From Bacillus pumilus (lineage in GTDB: Bacteria; Bacillota; Bacilli; Bacillales; Bacillaceae): a DNA stretch of 64,000 nt. The stretch lies in NCBI RefSeq assembly GCF_038738535.1, contig NZ_CP046128.1, forward strand, positions 3,038,001-3,102,000, in the 5' to 3' direction. The position numbers were made by a program, and so were the translations under genes. Numbering within the stretch: position 1 is the first letter of the stretch; every line of letters begins with the position of its first letter. The notes beneath the pieces were generated by a model that was not told the origin of the DNA, searched no databases, and worked only from the letters and a program-made list of their open reading frames with translations. Shown here one piece after another: positions 1 to 9,678 of this stretch.

Positions 1-1294
1 TCATTGCTGTATTTTCGCCGTCTGACGCTTCAAGCTGATATTCCAATTGTTCTTTACCAATCAACTCAGGTGAGTAAATAATATGATGAAATAACCGGTC
101 GTTATGATCTTTTTGAAGCAGTATTTCCTTGAAATCATCTTTCCGATTTGTTCGATAGCGAAGCTTGACGGTTTTGACGGCCTGATCATCCTGTACATCC
201 GCTTTAATCTCTATGCTTTCAGTTGGTTTCACTGGTTTCCTCACTGTCATATCTTCAATCACAGGTTTATGGATATCTTGAGACATTTCTTTTTTCTCAG
301 ATGGAATTTGTGCTTTTAGCACTTTTCCAGGCGTAGGCTCTTCTTCAATTTTCGAGATCAGCTTCATTTGCGAAGTACCGTCCATTGGATATTTAAACAG
401 CAAAGATTTATGCTCACTAAACCATGATGGCTTCAAACGAAATGCTGCTGAAGAAATCTCCTCCCCTATATTTGTTGTGATTGAAACAAGACGAGATTTA
501 GAGTTGGACAGCCCTTTGCTCTCGATGACAGATACATGCTCTCCCTCTTTTAATTGACTTTTGTACATGGCATTGAAGTCCGCTACAGTTAAATGCTCCT
601 GCCCTTTTTTCCTCAGCCAGAAAACATAAGGTTTTCCAGGTGAAATGGTGACTGGATTTGCGTGAAAGGAATACACATCATCCATTTCAGTTCCTTGTGC
701 AGGATTGCGGTAGCGAAGTTGATAATGTTTAAGAGAGATTGGCTCATGTGTCGTGTTATACACCTCGATAAATTCAAATGCATCTTTGCCTTTGCGATTC
801 TTTGAATTGACGACAATTTCCGTGATGACTAAGTCCGGAATGCGAGAAAGATCCTCTTCAAATCCATTTAAGTGTACAGATTGTTCTGCCGTTTTGATCA
901 CGGACTTTTGCGTAAGAAACTCTGTATAGTAACGAACGGTTGAATTCCATAATTGATCTGGCGGAATTTTCGCTGTAAATTCTGGCTTCATACCTGGTAA
1001 CCGTTCCATTGGAAGCAAACGGTACCCCAGTTCATCACTTTGTTTATAGTACAAGTTCGCAGACAAAATTTGTTCCGGATCCGTAATAGACGCACGAAAC
1101 TGGAGATCACGGCTTTTTTCCCCTAGAACTGGACGGACATCCACATGAAATCGATCAAAGATAAAAGGAGAAAAAGGCTTGTCCGGTATATTGACTTGTG
1201 TTTGAATAAAAGGCCCTGCTGAAGCAGGCTGATTGAAACAAAAAAGAATGATAAAAAAACATAAAAGCATGATTTGTCTGCTCACGTTCACCAT
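1..1294 (-). CDS. yvnB: YvnB-like secreted protein with lamin-tail-like domain, 3' end outside window
   Basis: An open frame of 431 codons runs off the left edge, so only the N-terminal part is visible. The ATG at 1294 follows a strong AAGGAGG ribosome site. Residues about 8-26 form a signal peptide ending ...QPASA, so the product is exported. A stretch near residues 150-230 (PDLVITEIVVNS..., EFIEVYN, ISPGKPYVFWL) has the look of a lamin-tail domain. Segments before and after it resemble bacterial surface beta-sandwich repeats. In B. subtilis the large exported putative phosphohydrolase YvnB lies beside yvlD, so position supports that name; the catalytic part would be outside this window. The symbol is inferred from synteny and domain style and is less certain than the gene itself. 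Confidence 0.7.
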   Translation of the reverse strand, partial: MVNVSRQIMLLCFFIILFCFNQPASAGPFIQTQVNIPDKPFSPFIFDRFHVDVRPVLGEKSRDLQFRASITDPEQILSANLYYKQSDELGYRLLPMERLPGMKPEFTAKIPPDQLWNSTVRYYTEFLTQKSVIKTAEQSVHLNGFEEDLSRIPDLVITEIVVNSKNRKGKDAFEFIEVYNTTHEPISLKHYQLRYRNPAQGTEMDDVYSFHANPVTISPGKPYVFWLRKKGQEHLTVADFNAMYKSQLKEGEHVSVIESKGLSNSKSRLVSITTNIGEEISSAAFRLKPSWFSEHKSLLFKYPMDGTSQMKLISKIEEEPTPGKVLKAQIPSEKKEMSQDIHKPVIEDMTVRKPVKPTESIEIKADVQDDQAVKTVKLRYRTNRKDDFKEILLQKDHNDRLFHHIIYSPELIGKEQLEYQLEASDGENTAM

Positions 1295-1376
1295 CGTGCA
1301 CCGCCTCCTTGGGATATTGTGTCTCCTGAAGGAAGTTTTTATGTCAGATGAAACGGAGAAACGATACAAAATGGTA

Positions 1377-1408
1377 CAAAAAAACCGTTAGCTTTTTTTC
1401 GCTAACGG
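1377..1408 (-). terminator. Terminator of the yvl operon, overlapping the end of yvlD
   Basis: On the minus strand an 8-bp perfect stem, CCGTTAGC / GCTAACGG, is followed by a run of T. The last codons and the stop codon of yvlD lie inside the hairpin. Confidence 0.85.
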
Positions 1409-1774
1409 CTCCACAATTCCTTTTTGTATCAACAGATGGAAAATGGATAAAATGACAGCCATCCAAATGGCCGTTCCAAACCCATCAATGTTAAAACTAT
1501 CACCCATAAAGCTCGATGTCATCATCAATGTGATGGCATTAATCACAAACAAGAACAATCCTAGTGAAAGGACGGTTACTGGAAGCGTTAAAATGATCAA
1601 AAACGGCTTCACTAAAATATTGAGCAAGGATAAAATGATACTTGCGACAATGGCTGCCCCAAACCCTTCAATATATACGCTTCCGAGCCCTGGCAGAATG
1701 CCTGAATCAAAATATCCAGCAATGACGATTAAAAGTAATGCATTTACTAAAATACTGACGATCCATCTAAGCAT
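1388..1774 (-). CDS. yvlD: YvlD, small four-helix membrane protein (phage holin family 4 type)
   Basis: A 128-residue protein, mostly hydrophobic, with about four membrane segments (near residues 5-25, 35-55, 60-80 and 95-115). It matches the YvlD family of small membrane proteins, often labelled phage-holin family 4 although not shown to be holins. It is the last gene of the yvlABCD operon: its start directly abuts the stop of yvlC, and the operon terminator lies in its own 3' end. The B. subtilis operon belongs to the SigW cell-envelope stress regulon, so a role in membrane stress is likely. The exact biochemical function is unknown. Confidence 0.88.
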   Translation of the reverse strand: MLRWIVSILVNALLLIVIAGYFDSGILPGLGSVYIEGFGAAIVASIILSLLNILVKPFLIILTLPVTVLSLGLFLFVINAITLMMTSSFMGDSFNIDGFGTAIWMAVILSIFHLLIQKGIVEPLAKKS

Positions 1775-1969
1775 TTATTTAGTGCCTTCTTCCGGAACAA
1801 CAAAATACCAGATGAAGTAGACCAGGAAGATAGGCATAAATGCTGTCAAAAATCCGATGATGACTGTTAAAATGCGAAGCAGGGATGCATCGACACTTAA
1901 GTATTCGGCAAGTCCACCAACAACACCCGCTATTTTTTTATCTGTTGCTGAACGATAAAGCTTCTTCAT
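1775..1969 (-). CDS. yvlC: YvlC, PspC-domain membrane protein
   Basis: A 64-residue protein that is essentially a single PspC domain: a basic N-terminus ([19 protein letters not shown]), an amphipathic stretch with LAEYLSVD, then one long hydrophobic segment near residues 33-56 ending before a short charged tail. PspC proteins associate with the membrane and take part in phage-shock-type or Lia-type envelope stress responses. It sits between yvlB (6-bp gap upstream) and yvlD (directly abutting). Length and sequence agree with B. subtilis YvlC. Confidence 0.9.
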   Translation of the reverse strand: MKKLYRSATDKKIAGVVGGLAEYLSVDASLLRILTVIIGFLTAFMPIFLVYFIWYFVVPEEGTK

Positions 1970-1975
1970 GTAGAA

Positions 1976-3067
1976 TCACTCCTTGTCTGATTGGTGCTTT
2001 ACTTGAATTGAACCTGTTTTTGTTTCTGCAAAAATGGATATACTGTTCACTGCCTGTTGATTGGCTTTGATCATTTTCTCTTTTTGTAATGTTTCATTTT
2101 TCTCTTTAATCATCTCTGCATCAAGCAAATCATGAGAAATAGACCCAAGATTGCTTTTCAGTTCAGCGGTCACTGCACACGCACGCGGGATCTGGACGTC
2201 CACACTGCCTGTTGTCGTTTTCGCATAAATGGAACGGCACTTTTCATCCGACAGCTGAACAGCAATGTTTCCGTTAAAGCTTTGGGCATCAATTGATTCA
2301 CTTTTCCCGCGCAGGTCAATGAGCCCATTGATGGTTTCTACTTCAATCATACCACACTCGTGATCCGCCAGTTTAATTTGTCCGTTTGCTGTTTCAATTC
2401 CGACCTTTTCTGCCTGTAACGAGGCAAAAGAGACAACACCATTGGTGGTTTTCGCAGCAAGTTCTTTTGTCTTTAGCTTTTCCCCGCGAATCGGACCATT
2501 AAACAGTTTAACCTTGATTTTATCGTATTGGATACGAGGTACATATAAAGTGACATTGACTTTCATCGTCTTCTTTTCGGTCCGTATAAAAAATTTATCC
2601 CCTTCCAGGCCGCAGTCCAATTGATTGAGAAATTGCTGTCTTGCCTGCTCTCCGTCCTCTGCACGGTAGATTTTCGCATGGCACTCTGCACGAATATCCC
2701 CATCGTCCCAAGGCATCACATTGAGACTGCCGTTCGACAATTGAATATCTAAATGAGAGAGCGTGGCGTCTTTGAACTGAAAAATGTGCTCAACGTCGAC
2801 CGACTGTCCAAAGTTTAAATCAAGATCTACGTCTTTCACCTTTTTCACCGCAGAATCTAACCAGCCAAACAGCTTTGCACCAAGATTTTCAGTACCATTT
2901 CCTTTGCTCTCTGTGCCAGCTTTTTCTTCATGAAAGGTGTGATTAGCTGTAGACTTTTCTAATGAAACAGACTGACTTTCTTCTAGTTTTTCAAGCAGCG
3001 TAATCGCTTCTTTTGCCGATAATGTCCCGTCTTCTACTAATTTTAAAATGCGTTCTTTTTCATTCAT
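1976..3067 (-). CDS. yvlB: YvlB, DUF4097-type beta-helix protein of the SigW operon
   Basis: A 363-residue protein. The first 35 residues (MNEKERILKLVEDGTLSAKEAITLLEKLE) form a short helical domain common in YvlB and SHOCT-like regulators. Residues about 100-350 are repetitive beta strands of DUF4097 type, with recurring NG and TxTG turns (TTNGVV, TANGQI, TINGLI, TTTGSV, TKTGSI). There is no signal peptide or membrane segment, so it is probably cytoplasmic or membrane-associated through partners. It is the second gene of the yvlABCD operon, beside the PspC protein YvlC. By analogy with LiaG-like proteins a role in envelope-stress sensing is plausible but unproven. Confidence 0.88.
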   Translation of the reverse strand: MNEKERILKLVEDGTLSAKEAITLLEKLEESQSVSLEKSTANHTFHEEKAGTESKGNGTENLGAKLFGWLDSAVKKVKDVDLDLNFGQSVDVEHIFQFKDATLSHLDIQLSNGSLNVMPWDDGDIRAECHAKIYRAEDGEQARQQFLNQLDCGLEGDKFFIRTEKKTMKVNVTLYVPRIQYDKIKVKLFNGPIRGEKLKTKELAAKTTNGVVSFASLQAEKVGIETANGQIKLADHECGMIEVETINGLIDLRGKSESIDAQSFNGNIAVQLSDEKCRSIYAKTTTGSVDVQIPRACAVTAELKSNLGSISHDLLDAEMIKEKNETLQKEKMIKANQQAVNSISIFAETKTGSIQVKHQSDKE

Positions 3068-3078
3068 ACAAAGCCCTC

Positions 3079-3414
3079 CTACGATTTGATGGATTGAAGT
3101 ACTTTAATACCTTGAATGATATTCCAAATGACAGAGATCAAAAAGCCAATGGCGACTAAAAAGGACAAGATGAGCATCGTGATCACTGGAATAAGTGAGT
3201 CACTTGCCTGTGTCGCCAATAAAAATGGGATAGATCCAAAAACCAGTATCACGCACGCTGCAACTGGCAAAAGGTGTGACCACAATGCCCGCATCGCGTG
3301 CCGTTTCGTTTCCTTTTGATCAACTACAAAATATGCCACGATCGGTACAATAAACGGCATAAAAAATACACTAAAATAACAAATAGATGCAATGATCGAC
3401 TGATCTCTATTCAT
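3079..3414 (-). CDS. yvlA: YvlA, DUF4870-type membrane protein
   Basis: A 111-residue protein with three hydrophobic segments (about residues 8-30, 45-65 and 78-100) and the conserved YFVVDQKETKRHAMRALW stretch between the first and second, typical of the DUF4870/Tic20-like family. It is the first gene of the yvlABCD operon; a SigW-type promoter lies upstream and yvlB begins 11 bp after its stop. The molecular function is unknown; the operon context indicates a cell-envelope stress role. Confidence 0.85.
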   Translation of the reverse strand: MNRDQSIIASICYFSVFFMPFIVPIVAYFVVDQKETKRHAMRALWSHLLPVAACVILVFGSIPFLLATQASDSLIPVITMLILSFLVAIGFLISVIWNIIQGIKVLQSIKS

Positions 3415-3453
3415 ATATTCGCTCCTTCATGATGAAAATTCCTTTCTAACTCA

Positions 3454-3480
3454 TACGTTTATTGCGTATCAAAAGTTTCA
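3454..3480 (-). promoter_or_regulatory. SigW-type (ECF) promoter for yvlABCD
   Basis: On the minus strand TGAAAC (3480-3475) and CGTA (3457-3454) are separated by 17 bp, 40 bp upstream of the yvlA start. This fits the ECF SigW consensus, and yvlABCD is an established SigW operon in B. subtilis. Confidence 0.82.
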
Positions 3481-3609
3481 AAATCATTCGAATTACATAT
3501 GACCTTAGACACAAATTATATCTTTTTGCACCTAAGTATAGATTCTTCACGGATTACCCTTTAAAATATGTTGAAAAGATGGTGATTATCATTATAGGGG
3601 GTAATTATT

Positions 3610-3840
3610 TTGACAGATCATCATAATACTAACCACACGGCTCAAACGCTTTTAGACCTTATACAGAAACAGAAAAGCATGAACAGCGATATGATCAGGG
3701 AGCTTGAGACCATTCATCCGTCTCATCCAAAGTATGGTGATATCCGTTATTTAAAAGTACTGCTCGACAGCAGCAGCACACATATTTTAAAGGATTTAAC
3801 GCAACTCAGTCATTTAATGCCAAAGGAAGATGCGCAATAA
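3610..3840 (+). CDS. yvkN: Small YvkN-like protein of unknown function
   Basis: A 76-residue soluble, helical, charged protein beginning at a TTG codon preceded by an AGGGGG ribosome site (3596-3601). It has no signal peptide, membrane segment or Cys cluster. It is rich in His near the N-terminus and ends in an acidic tail. The position, convergent to uvrA and divergent from yvlA, is where B. subtilis has yvkN, so the symbol is assigned mainly by synteny. A rho-independent hairpin follows directly. No function can be proposed. Confidence 0.65.
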   Translation: MTDHHNTNHTAQTLLDLIQKQKSMNSDMIRELETIHPSHPKYGDIRYLKVLLDSSSTHILKDLTQLSHLMPKEDAQ

Positions 3841-3844
3841 AAGA

Positions 3845-3867
3845 AAACCCCTCTTAACGAGGGGTTT
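3845..3867 (+). terminator. Terminator hairpin after the yvkN-like gene
   Basis: AACCCCTC-TTAA-CGAGGGGTT hairpin just after the stop codon. A 19-base stretch of it is repeated exactly at 4043-4061. Confidence 0.7.
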
Positions 3868-4042
3868 CAGCGTGTAGGCAAACCCTCGCATTCTTTGTCA
3901 GGACTGCGCGCTGGTGCTCCCGAATGTCAAATTCGCTCCGCGCCAGTGCTCATCCTTCCTAGACTTCAAAGTTTTTCTATCACACTGAAAAGAAGACAAA
4001 GGGCTAAAATAAACATCATTTTAGCCCTTTGTCAACAATCTG
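3864..4042. repeat. Palindromic intergenic element between two copies of the same terminator
   Basis: About 180 bp of non-coding DNA containing two inverted repeats. One is an imperfect GC-rich one near 3901-3950 (GCGCGCTGG ... GCGCCAG arms around a GTCAA loop). The other is a perfect 16-bp stem at 3995-4010 / 4018-4033 (GACAAAGGGCTAAAAT with a 7-base loop). The element is bracketed by identical 19-base direct repeats, 3845-3863 and 4043-4061. No protein is encoded. It resembles a dispersed intergenic repeat or MITE-like element, but only one copy is visible here. Confidence 0.55.
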
Positions 4043-4068
4043 AAACCCCTCTTAACGAGGGTTTTTTT
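4043..4068 (-). terminator. Terminator region at the end of uvrA
   Basis: Hairpin ACCCTC-type stem with TTAA loop. On the plus side it is followed by seven T; on the minus side it sits immediately after uvrA. It is the second copy of the 19-base repeat found at 3845-3863. Confidence 0.6.
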
Positions 4069-6943
4069 ATGATGAAGTTACACTTTCTGTTTCTTTGACC
4101 AACTGTTTCATTCGTTCACGGTCACGTTCTAAAATAGGCTTCAAGTATCGACCAGTGTAAGAAGCTTCTTCTTTTGCAATCTGCTCAGGAGTCCCAGATG
4201 CAATGATCGTTCCGCCGCCTGCACCGCCCTCTGGTCCGAGATCAACGAGGTAATCAGCAGCCTTGATAATATCAAGGTTATGCTCAATCACTAGTACCGT
4301 ATCTCCGTTTTCGACCAAACGCTGAAGCACTTTTAATAAACGGGCAATATCATCCACATGCAGACCTGTTGTCGGCTCGTCTAAAATATAAAGAGACCTT
4401 CCGTTTGAACGGCGGTGAAGCTCAGATGCTAATTTCACACGCTGCGCCTCTCCCCCGGACAATGTCGTCGCAGGCTGTCCAAGTGTAATGTATCCTAGCC
4501 CAACATCAAAAATCGTTTGAAGCTTCCGCTTAATTTTCGGGATATTCTCGAAAAATTGGAGTGCGTCCTCCACAGTCATTTCAAGGACATCGGCAATGTT
4601 TTTCCCTTTATATGTGACCTCAAGTGTCTCGCGGTTATAACGTTTCCCGTGGCACACCTCACAAGGCACATACACATCAGGTAAAAAGTGCATTTCGATT
4701 TTAATAATGCCATCTCCACGACACGCCTCACAGCGTCCGCCTTTGACGTTAAAGCTGAATCTGCCTTTTTTATAGCCTCGTATCTTTGCTTCATTGGTTT
4801 GTGCAAACACATCCCGCACATCATCAAATACGCCTGTATACGTAGCTGGATTGGATCTCGGCGTACGGCCGATTGGAGATTGATCAATATCAATCACCTT
4901 ATCTAAGTGATCCATTCCTTTGATCTCTTTGTGCTGTCCTGGCTTCGCCTTCGCTCTGTGCAGTTTTTGCGCAAGTGATTTTAATAGAATTTCATTCACA
5001 AGCGTACTTTTCCCTGAGCCGGACACACCGGTCACAGCTGTAAAGACGCCTAGAGGAAACTTCGCATTGACGTTTTTGAGGTTGTTTTCTTTTGCACCTT
5101 TGATCTCAATGTAGCGGCCGTCAGGCTTTCTTCTTTCGATCGGCAGCGGAATAAATTTCTCACCCGATAAATATTGTCCTGTTAAAGATTTCTTGTCCTT
5201 CATGACTTCTTCCGGCGTCCCAGCTGAAATCACTTCTCCTCCATGAACTCCTGCTCCAGGTCCAATATCAATCAAATAATCAGCGGCCAGCATCGTATCC
5301 TCATCATGCTCTACGACAATGAGGGTGTTCCCGATGTCACGCATGTTTTTCAATGTCCCGATCAACCGGTCATTATCACGCTGATGCAGACCAATGGATG
5401 GTTCATCTAATATATAAAGAACACCTGTCAGCCTTGACCCGATTTGAGTCGCCAGACGAATCCGCTGCGCCTCTCCGCCGGATAGTGTGCCCGCTGACCG
5501 GCTCAATGTGAGGTAATCTAATCCCACATTATTTAAGAAAGACAAGCGTTCTTTGATTTCACGTAAAATGAGCTGGGCAATCTGCAAATCTTTCTCAGAC
5601 AACTCGATTTCACCATATAAATCAAGGGCATCAGAGACAGACAAATCAGTGATTTCTCCGATATGTTTTCCATTGATCAGAACCGCAAGCGTTTCTTTTT
5701 TCAGACGATATCCTTTACATGTCGGACATGGCTGATTAGCCATATATTTTTCCATTTGCTCACGAATATAATCAGAGCTGGTTTCCTTATAGCGTCTCTC
5801 AATGTTACGAAGAACGCCTTCAAATTCAATTTCATTTTCACGTACCTGACCAAAATCATTTTCATATTTAAAATAAATCCGTTCAGAGCCGCTGCCATAT
5901 AAAATTATATCAAATAAATGCGACGGTATATCCTTCACTGGAATGTCCATGTCGATGCCGTAATGTGTACATACTGCCTCAAGAAGCTGAGGATAGTATT
6001 GTGAGCTTTGCGGCTCCCATGGGGCAATAGCATGCTGTCGTAACGTCAAATCCTTATTAGGGATGACGAGCTCAGGGTCAACTTCTAGTTTAGAGCCAAG
6101 CCCGTCACAGCTCGGGCAGGCACCGAAAGGACTATTAAATGAAAACATTCTCGGCTCAAGCTCACCAATAGAGAATCCGCAGTGCGGACAAGCATGATGT
6201 TCACTGAATAACAGCTCTTCTTGTCCAATCACGTCAATCATCACACGGCCTTCACCTAGTCGCAGCGCCGTTTCAAGGGAGTCAGACAGCCGAGCCGCAA
6301 CGCCTTCCTTCACCACGATTCGGTCAATCACGACTTCAATGGAATGCTTCTTGTTCTTTTCAAGCTCGATCTCTTCTGACAGATCTTCCATCTCTCCGTC
6401 GACTCTTACTCGAACATAGCCCTGCTTTCGAATTTGATCAAGTACTTTGACATGTGTTCCTTTGCGACCAGATACAACCGGAGCAAGCACTTGCAATTTC
6501 GTTCTTTCTGGATATTCTAAAATACGATCTGTCATCTGCTCAATCGTTTGGGACGTAATTTCAATCCCATGTATCGGACAAATAGGTTTCCCGACTCGAG
6601 CATACAAGAGACGTAAATAATCATAGATTTCAGTAACGGTTCCAACCGTTGATCTAGGGTTCCGGCTCGTCGTCTTCTGGTCAATACTAATCGCCGGAGA
6701 AAGACCTTCAATGGCATCTACATCCGGTTTATCCATTTGACCGAGAAATTGGCGCGCATACGCTGAAAGAGATTCAACGTATCGGCGCTGACCCTCTGCA
6801 TAAATGGTATCAAAGGCAAGAGACGATTTTCCTGAACCAGATAAACCCGTGATGACCACTAGCTGGTCACGCGGGATATTCACATCAATATTTTTAAGGT
6901 TGTGGGCTCTAGCACCTTTCACCTCTATTCGTTCCATAGCCAT
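4067..6943 (-). CDS. uvrA: UvrA, excinuclease ABC subunit A
   Basis: A 958-residue protein, the usual length for UvrA. It is the damage-recognition ATPase of nucleotide-excision repair, forming UvrA2B complexes in the cytoplasm. Both ABC cassettes are visible: Walker [10 protein letters not shown] near residue 33 and GVSGSGKST near residue 640, with signature sequences SGGEAQRI and SGGEAQRV. Two CxxC zinc modules are present (CPHCGFS...CPSCDG near 252-280; CEACRGDG...CEVCHG near 740-765). The start ATG lies 7 bp after uvrB, with its ribosome site (GGAAGGATG) inside the uvrB 3' end. The two genes therefore form one SOS-controlled operon. Confidence 0.98.
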   Translation of the reverse strand: MAMERIEVKGARAHNLKNIDVNIPRDQLVVITGLSGSGKSSLAFDTIYAEGQRRYVESLSAYARQFLGQMDKPDVDAIEGLSPAISIDQKTTSRNPRSTVGTVTEIYDYLRLLYARVGKPICPIHGIEITSQTIEQMTDRILEYPERTKLQVLAPVVSGRKGTHVKVLDQIRKQGYVRVRVDGEMEDLSEEIELEKNKKHSIEVVIDRIVVKEGVAARLSDSLETALRLGEGRVMIDVIGQEELLFSEHHACPHCGFSIGELEPRMFSFNSPFGACPSCDGLGSKLEVDPELVIPNKDLTLRQHAIAPWEPQSSQYYPQLLEAVCTHYGIDMDIPVKDIPSHLFDIILYGSGSERIYFKYENDFGQVRENEIEFEGVLRNIERRYKETSSDYIREQMEKYMANQPCPTCKGYRLKKETLAVLINGKHIGEITDLSVSDALDLYGEIELSEKDLQIAQLILREIKERLSFLNNVGLDYLTLSRSAGTLSGGEAQRIRLATQIGSRLTGVLYILDEPSIGLHQRDNDRLIGTLKNMRDIGNTLIVVEHDEDTMLAADYLIDIGPGAGVHGGEVISAGTPEEVMKDKKSLTGQYLSGEKFIPLPIERRKPDGRYIEIKGAKENNLKNVNAKFPLGVFTAVTGVSGSGKSTLVNEILLKSLAQKLHRAKAKPGQHKEIKGMDHLDKVIDIDQSPIGRTPRSNPATYTGVFDDVRDVFAQTNEAKIRGYKKGRFSFNVKGGRCEACRGDGIIKIEMHFLPDVYVPCEVCHGKRYNRETLEVTYKGKNIADVLEMTVEDALQFFENIPKIKRKLQTIFDVGLGYITLGQPATTLSGGEAQRVKLASELHRRSNGRSLYILDEPTTGLHVDDIARLLKVLQRLVENGDTVLVIEHNLDIIKAADYLVDLGPEGGAGGGTIIASGTPEQIAKEEASYTGRYLKPILERDRERMKQLVKETESVTSS

Positions 6944-6950
6944 CAGGCAA

Positions 6951-8936
6951 TCATCCTTCCGCTTTTAGCTCTAGCAATAGATCTCTTAATTCTGCTGCTT
7001 TTTCAAAATCAAGCGCTTTTGCTGCATCTTTCATTTCCATCTCGACCTTTTCGATCACTTTTTCTCGTTCTTTTTTGCTCATTTTTGACAGCTTTGGTGC
7101 TGCATTTGTTTCATATTCTTCCGATTCCTCATGTATCTTTGTTGCCTTAATGGCATCTCTGATTTTCTTATGGATGGTTTGCGGAGTAATCCCAAATTTC
7201 TCATTATACGCCTCTTGCTGCTCTCGTCTGCGCTTCGTTTCTTGAATCGCAATATCCATTGATTTGGTCATTTTATCTGCATACATAATGACCCGGCCTT
7301 CTGAATTTCTCGCTGCACGGCCAATCGTCTGGATGAGGGATCTTTCAGAGCGTAAAAAGCCTTCTTTATCCGCATCTAAAATCGTCACGAGCGACACCTC
7401 TGGAATATCCAGTCCTTCACGAAGAAGGTTGATTCCCACAAGCACATCATATTTTCCGAGACGTAAATCTCGAATAATCTCAATCCGCTCAAGGGTTTTA
7501 ATTTCTGAATGCAGATAATTGACCTTGATTCCGATCTCTTTTAAGTAATCTGTGAGATCCTCAGACATTTTCTTCGTCAGCGTAGTCACGAGCACACGCT
7601 CATTTTTCTCAATTCGCGCATGAATTTCTCCAATTAAGTCATCAATTTGACCTTCAATCGGACGCACTTCAATGATTGGATCAAGTAAACCTGTTGGACG
7701 AATAATTTGTTCTACAACCTCTGGGGTTTTCTCAAGCTCATAAGGACCAGGAGTGGCAGATACATGCACAATATGGTTGATATGCTTTTCAAACTCATCA
7801 AAGGTGAGCGGTCTGTTATCAAGTGCTGAAGGCAGACGGAATCCGTGATCAACCAACACTTGCTTTCTTGCTTGGTCCCCGTTGTACATCGCGCGGATTT
7901 GCGGGATCGTCACGTGTGACTCATCGACAACAATCATAAAATCATCTGGGAAATAATCAAGCAATGTGTAAGGTGTTGAACCAGGAGGGCGCAAGGTCAG
8001 ATGCCTTGAGTAGTTCTCGATTCCTGAACAAAAGCCCATTTCTCTCATCATCTCAAGGTCATATCTTGTCCGCTGCTCAAGGCGCTGCGCTTCTAGCAAT
8101 TTTCCATTATCTCGAAGCTTTTCGAGCTGCTCCTCAAGCTCTTGTTCAATATTAATAATTGCTTTTTCCATTTTTTCTTCTCTTGTGACGAAGTGAGATG
8201 CTGGGAAAATAGCCACATGTTCACGATCACCGAGTATTTCTCCAGTCAATGCATCCACTTCACGAATACGTTCAATTTCATCACCGAAAAACTCCACTCT
8301 GATACAATGCTCATCACGTGAAGCAGGAAAAATTTCAACGACGTCTCCTCGTACTCTGAAGGTTCCGCGCTGAAAATCTATATCATTACGAGAATACTGA
8401 ATGTCCACCAGCTTACGAAGAAGCTGATTGCGTTCAATCTCCATTTCAGTACGTAAAGACAGCACAAGCTCTCGGTATTCCTCTGGCGAACCTAAGCCAT
8501 AAATACAGGACACACTGGCAATGATGATGACATCTCTCCGCTCAAATAACGAGGACGTAGCGGAGTGTCTCAGCTTATCAATCTCATCATTGATGCTGGC
8601 ATCCTTTTCAATAAATGTATCAGTCTGAGGCACATACGCCTCTGGCTGGTAATAATCATAGTAACTCACAAAATATTCGACAGCATTATTCGGAAAGAAT
8701 TCCTTGAACTCGCTGTATAGCTGACCGGCAAGTGTCTTGTTATGCGCAATGACAAGTGTCGGTTTGTTCACTTCTTTGATCAGGTTGGATACAGTAAAGG
8801 TCTTTCCCGTACCTGTAGCACCTAACAGCGTTTGATGCTGTTTCCCCTGATGGATCCCCTCAACAAGCTTTTCAATCGCCTTCGGCTGATCTCCTTGGGG
8901 CTGATAGTTAGAAACTAATTCAAAGCGGTCACTCAC
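6951..8936 (-). CDS. uvrB: UvrB, excinuclease ABC subunit B
   Basis: A 661-residue helicase-like protein that receives damaged DNA from UvrA and then recruits UvrC for incision. Walker [11 protein letters not shown] lies near residue 40, the [12 protein letters not shown] beta-hairpin region near 92-104, and the DESH box and helicase motifs III-VI ([21 protein letters not shown]) in the middle. A UVR domain forms the last 40 residues (FEKAAELRD). The ATG is preceded by CGGAGG. The gene leads the uvrB-uvrA operon, and a perfect LexA box lies about 70 bp upstream. Confidence 0.98.
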   Translation of the reverse strand: MSDRFELVSNYQPQGDQPKAIEKLVEGIHQGKQHQTLLGATGTGKTFTVSNLIKEVNKPTLVIAHNKTLAGQLYSEFKEFFPNNAVEYFVSYYDYYQPEAYVPQTDTFIEKDASINDEIDKLRHSATSSLFERRDVIIIASVSCIYGLGSPEEYRELVLSLRTEMEIERNQLLRKLVDIQYSRNDIDFQRGTFRVRGDVVEIFPASRDEHCIRVEFFGDEIERIREVDALTGEILGDREHVAIFPASHFVTREEKMEKAIINIEQELEEQLEKLRDNGKLLEAQRLEQRTRYDLEMMREMGFCSGIENYSRHLTLRPPGSTPYTLLDYFPDDFMIVVDESHVTIPQIRAMYNGDQARKQVLVDHGFRLPSALDNRPLTFDEFEKHINHIVHVSATPGPYELEKTPEVVEQIIRPTGLLDPIIEVRPIEGQIDDLIGEIHARIEKNERVLVTTLTKKMSEDLTDYLKEIGIKVNYLHSEIKTLERIEIIRDLRLGKYDVLVGINLLREGLDIPEVSLVTILDADKEGFLRSERSLIQTIGRAARNSEGRVIMYADKMTKSMDIAIQETKRRREQQEAYNEKFGITPQTIHKKIRDAIKATKIHEESEEYETNAAPKLSKMSKKEREKVIEKVEMEMKDAAKALDFEKAAELRDLLLELKAEG

Positions 8937-9003
8937 ATCAAAGCCTCCGTTTCGTTACGAAATCTATCTAATGAATATATTATCATAAAAGAACACAAAA
9001 ATA

Positions 9004-9017
9004 CGAACTAAAGTTCG
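9004..9017. promoter_or_regulatory. LexA/DinR SOS box for uvrBA
   Basis: CGAAC-TAAA-GTTCG, a perfect match to the Bacillus CGAAC-N4-GTTCG operator. It lies 68 bp upstream of uvrB, just before an AT-rich candidate -10 (TATGATAAT-like, minus strand). Confidence 0.93.
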
Positions 9018-9155
9018 GCTCTTGCTTGATTTTTATTTCCAATACAGTCATACCCTCTCTTCAATGGCAAATAACCCTCTTACGAAAACCTTCCTTTCAG
9101 TATGGAACATTTTGGTGAGAGATATTCGATGAGCAGAAAAAGAGCACAAAAAGAA

Positions 9156-9189
9156 AGCTGCACTCACTAGAATTCGTAAGCACAGCTTA
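9156..9189 (-). terminator. Terminator after csbA
   Basis: Minus-strand hairpin AAGCTGTGCTTAC / GTGAGTGCAGCTT (one mismatch) followed by a T-rich run. Confidence 0.65.
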
Positions 9190-9230
9190 AAAACGTCACC
9201 TTTCGGCCTATCACGCTCTTAATGATGACA

Positions 9231-9476
9231 TCAATGATGTTTTTCAGCCTTTTCTCTTTTTTCAATTTCTTTTTTAGCCATATACAATGCCCCAGCTACT
9301 AAAGAAATTATATCTAATCCCACAATAAAGTAGGTTTCTGTATAGCCCTTCATGTACGAGGCAAATAAAAGCGCTGCTGTTAATGCAATGCCCACATAAT
9401 GATTATAAGTAACCTTTGAAAATAAAATAACGAGCAGGAAAGGAAAAACAAGTGCAAATATGGCTTTTGTAATCAC
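9231..9476 (-). CDS. csbA: CsbA, small general-stress membrane protein
   Basis: An 81-residue protein with three hydrophobic segments and a highly charged C-terminal tail (KKEIEKREKAEKHH). It begins at GTG with a GAGGGAGGG ribosome site. Sequence, size and location upstream of uvrB match CsbA, a SigB-controlled small membrane protein of B. subtilis whose function is unknown. I see a SigA-type promoter upstream but no convincing SigB promoter within 250 bp. Confidence 0.88.
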   Translation of the reverse strand: MITKAIFALVFPFLLVILFSKVTYNHYVGIALTAALLFASYMKGYTETYFIVGLDIISLVAGALYMAKKEIEKREKAEKHH

Positions 9477-9509
9477 AAAAACCCTCCCTCTTCTTGGTCT
9501 ACTTCCTTG

Positions 9510-9538
9510 ATTATAGTAAAGATTGGCATATTGAACAA
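9510..9538 (-). promoter_or_regulatory. SigA-type promoter for csbA
   Basis: TTGTTC (9538-9533), a 17-bp spacer and TATAAT (9515-9510) on the minus strand, 34 bp before the GTG start. Confidence 0.65.
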
Positions 9539-9648
9539 TTCACAGTTTTCAATTTCACCTATTTTTCTTTCTGTTCGGAGACTTTTGATATAGATATGGA
9601 AGGAAATTAGTGAGAATGTCCCCTTTGTAAAGATAGGTCTTTCCGTCT

Positions 9649-9678
9649 TTGACAGTAACATCCAATAAATCCTATGAT
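9649..9678 (+). promoter_or_regulatory. SigA-type promoter for yvkC
   Basis: TTGACA at 9649-9654, an 18-bp spacer, TATGAT at 9673-9678. The predicted transcription start falls inside the palindrome at 9678-9707. Confidence 0.75.

Noticed and set aside
1443-1820. A 125-codon plus-strand frame opposite yvlD and yvlC
   Set aside because: It is the antisense shadow of two well-supported genes; long antisense frames arise easily opposite hydrophobic coding sequence.
3571-3598. TTGAAA-N16-TATAGG as promoter for the yvkN-like gene
   Set aside because: The transcript would start at or after the ribosome-binding site, leaving no usable leader.
9473-9661. A 62-codon minus-strand frame upstream of csbA
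   Set aside because: It overlaps the csbA promoter, ribosome site and start, and has no ribosome site of its own or recognisable composition.
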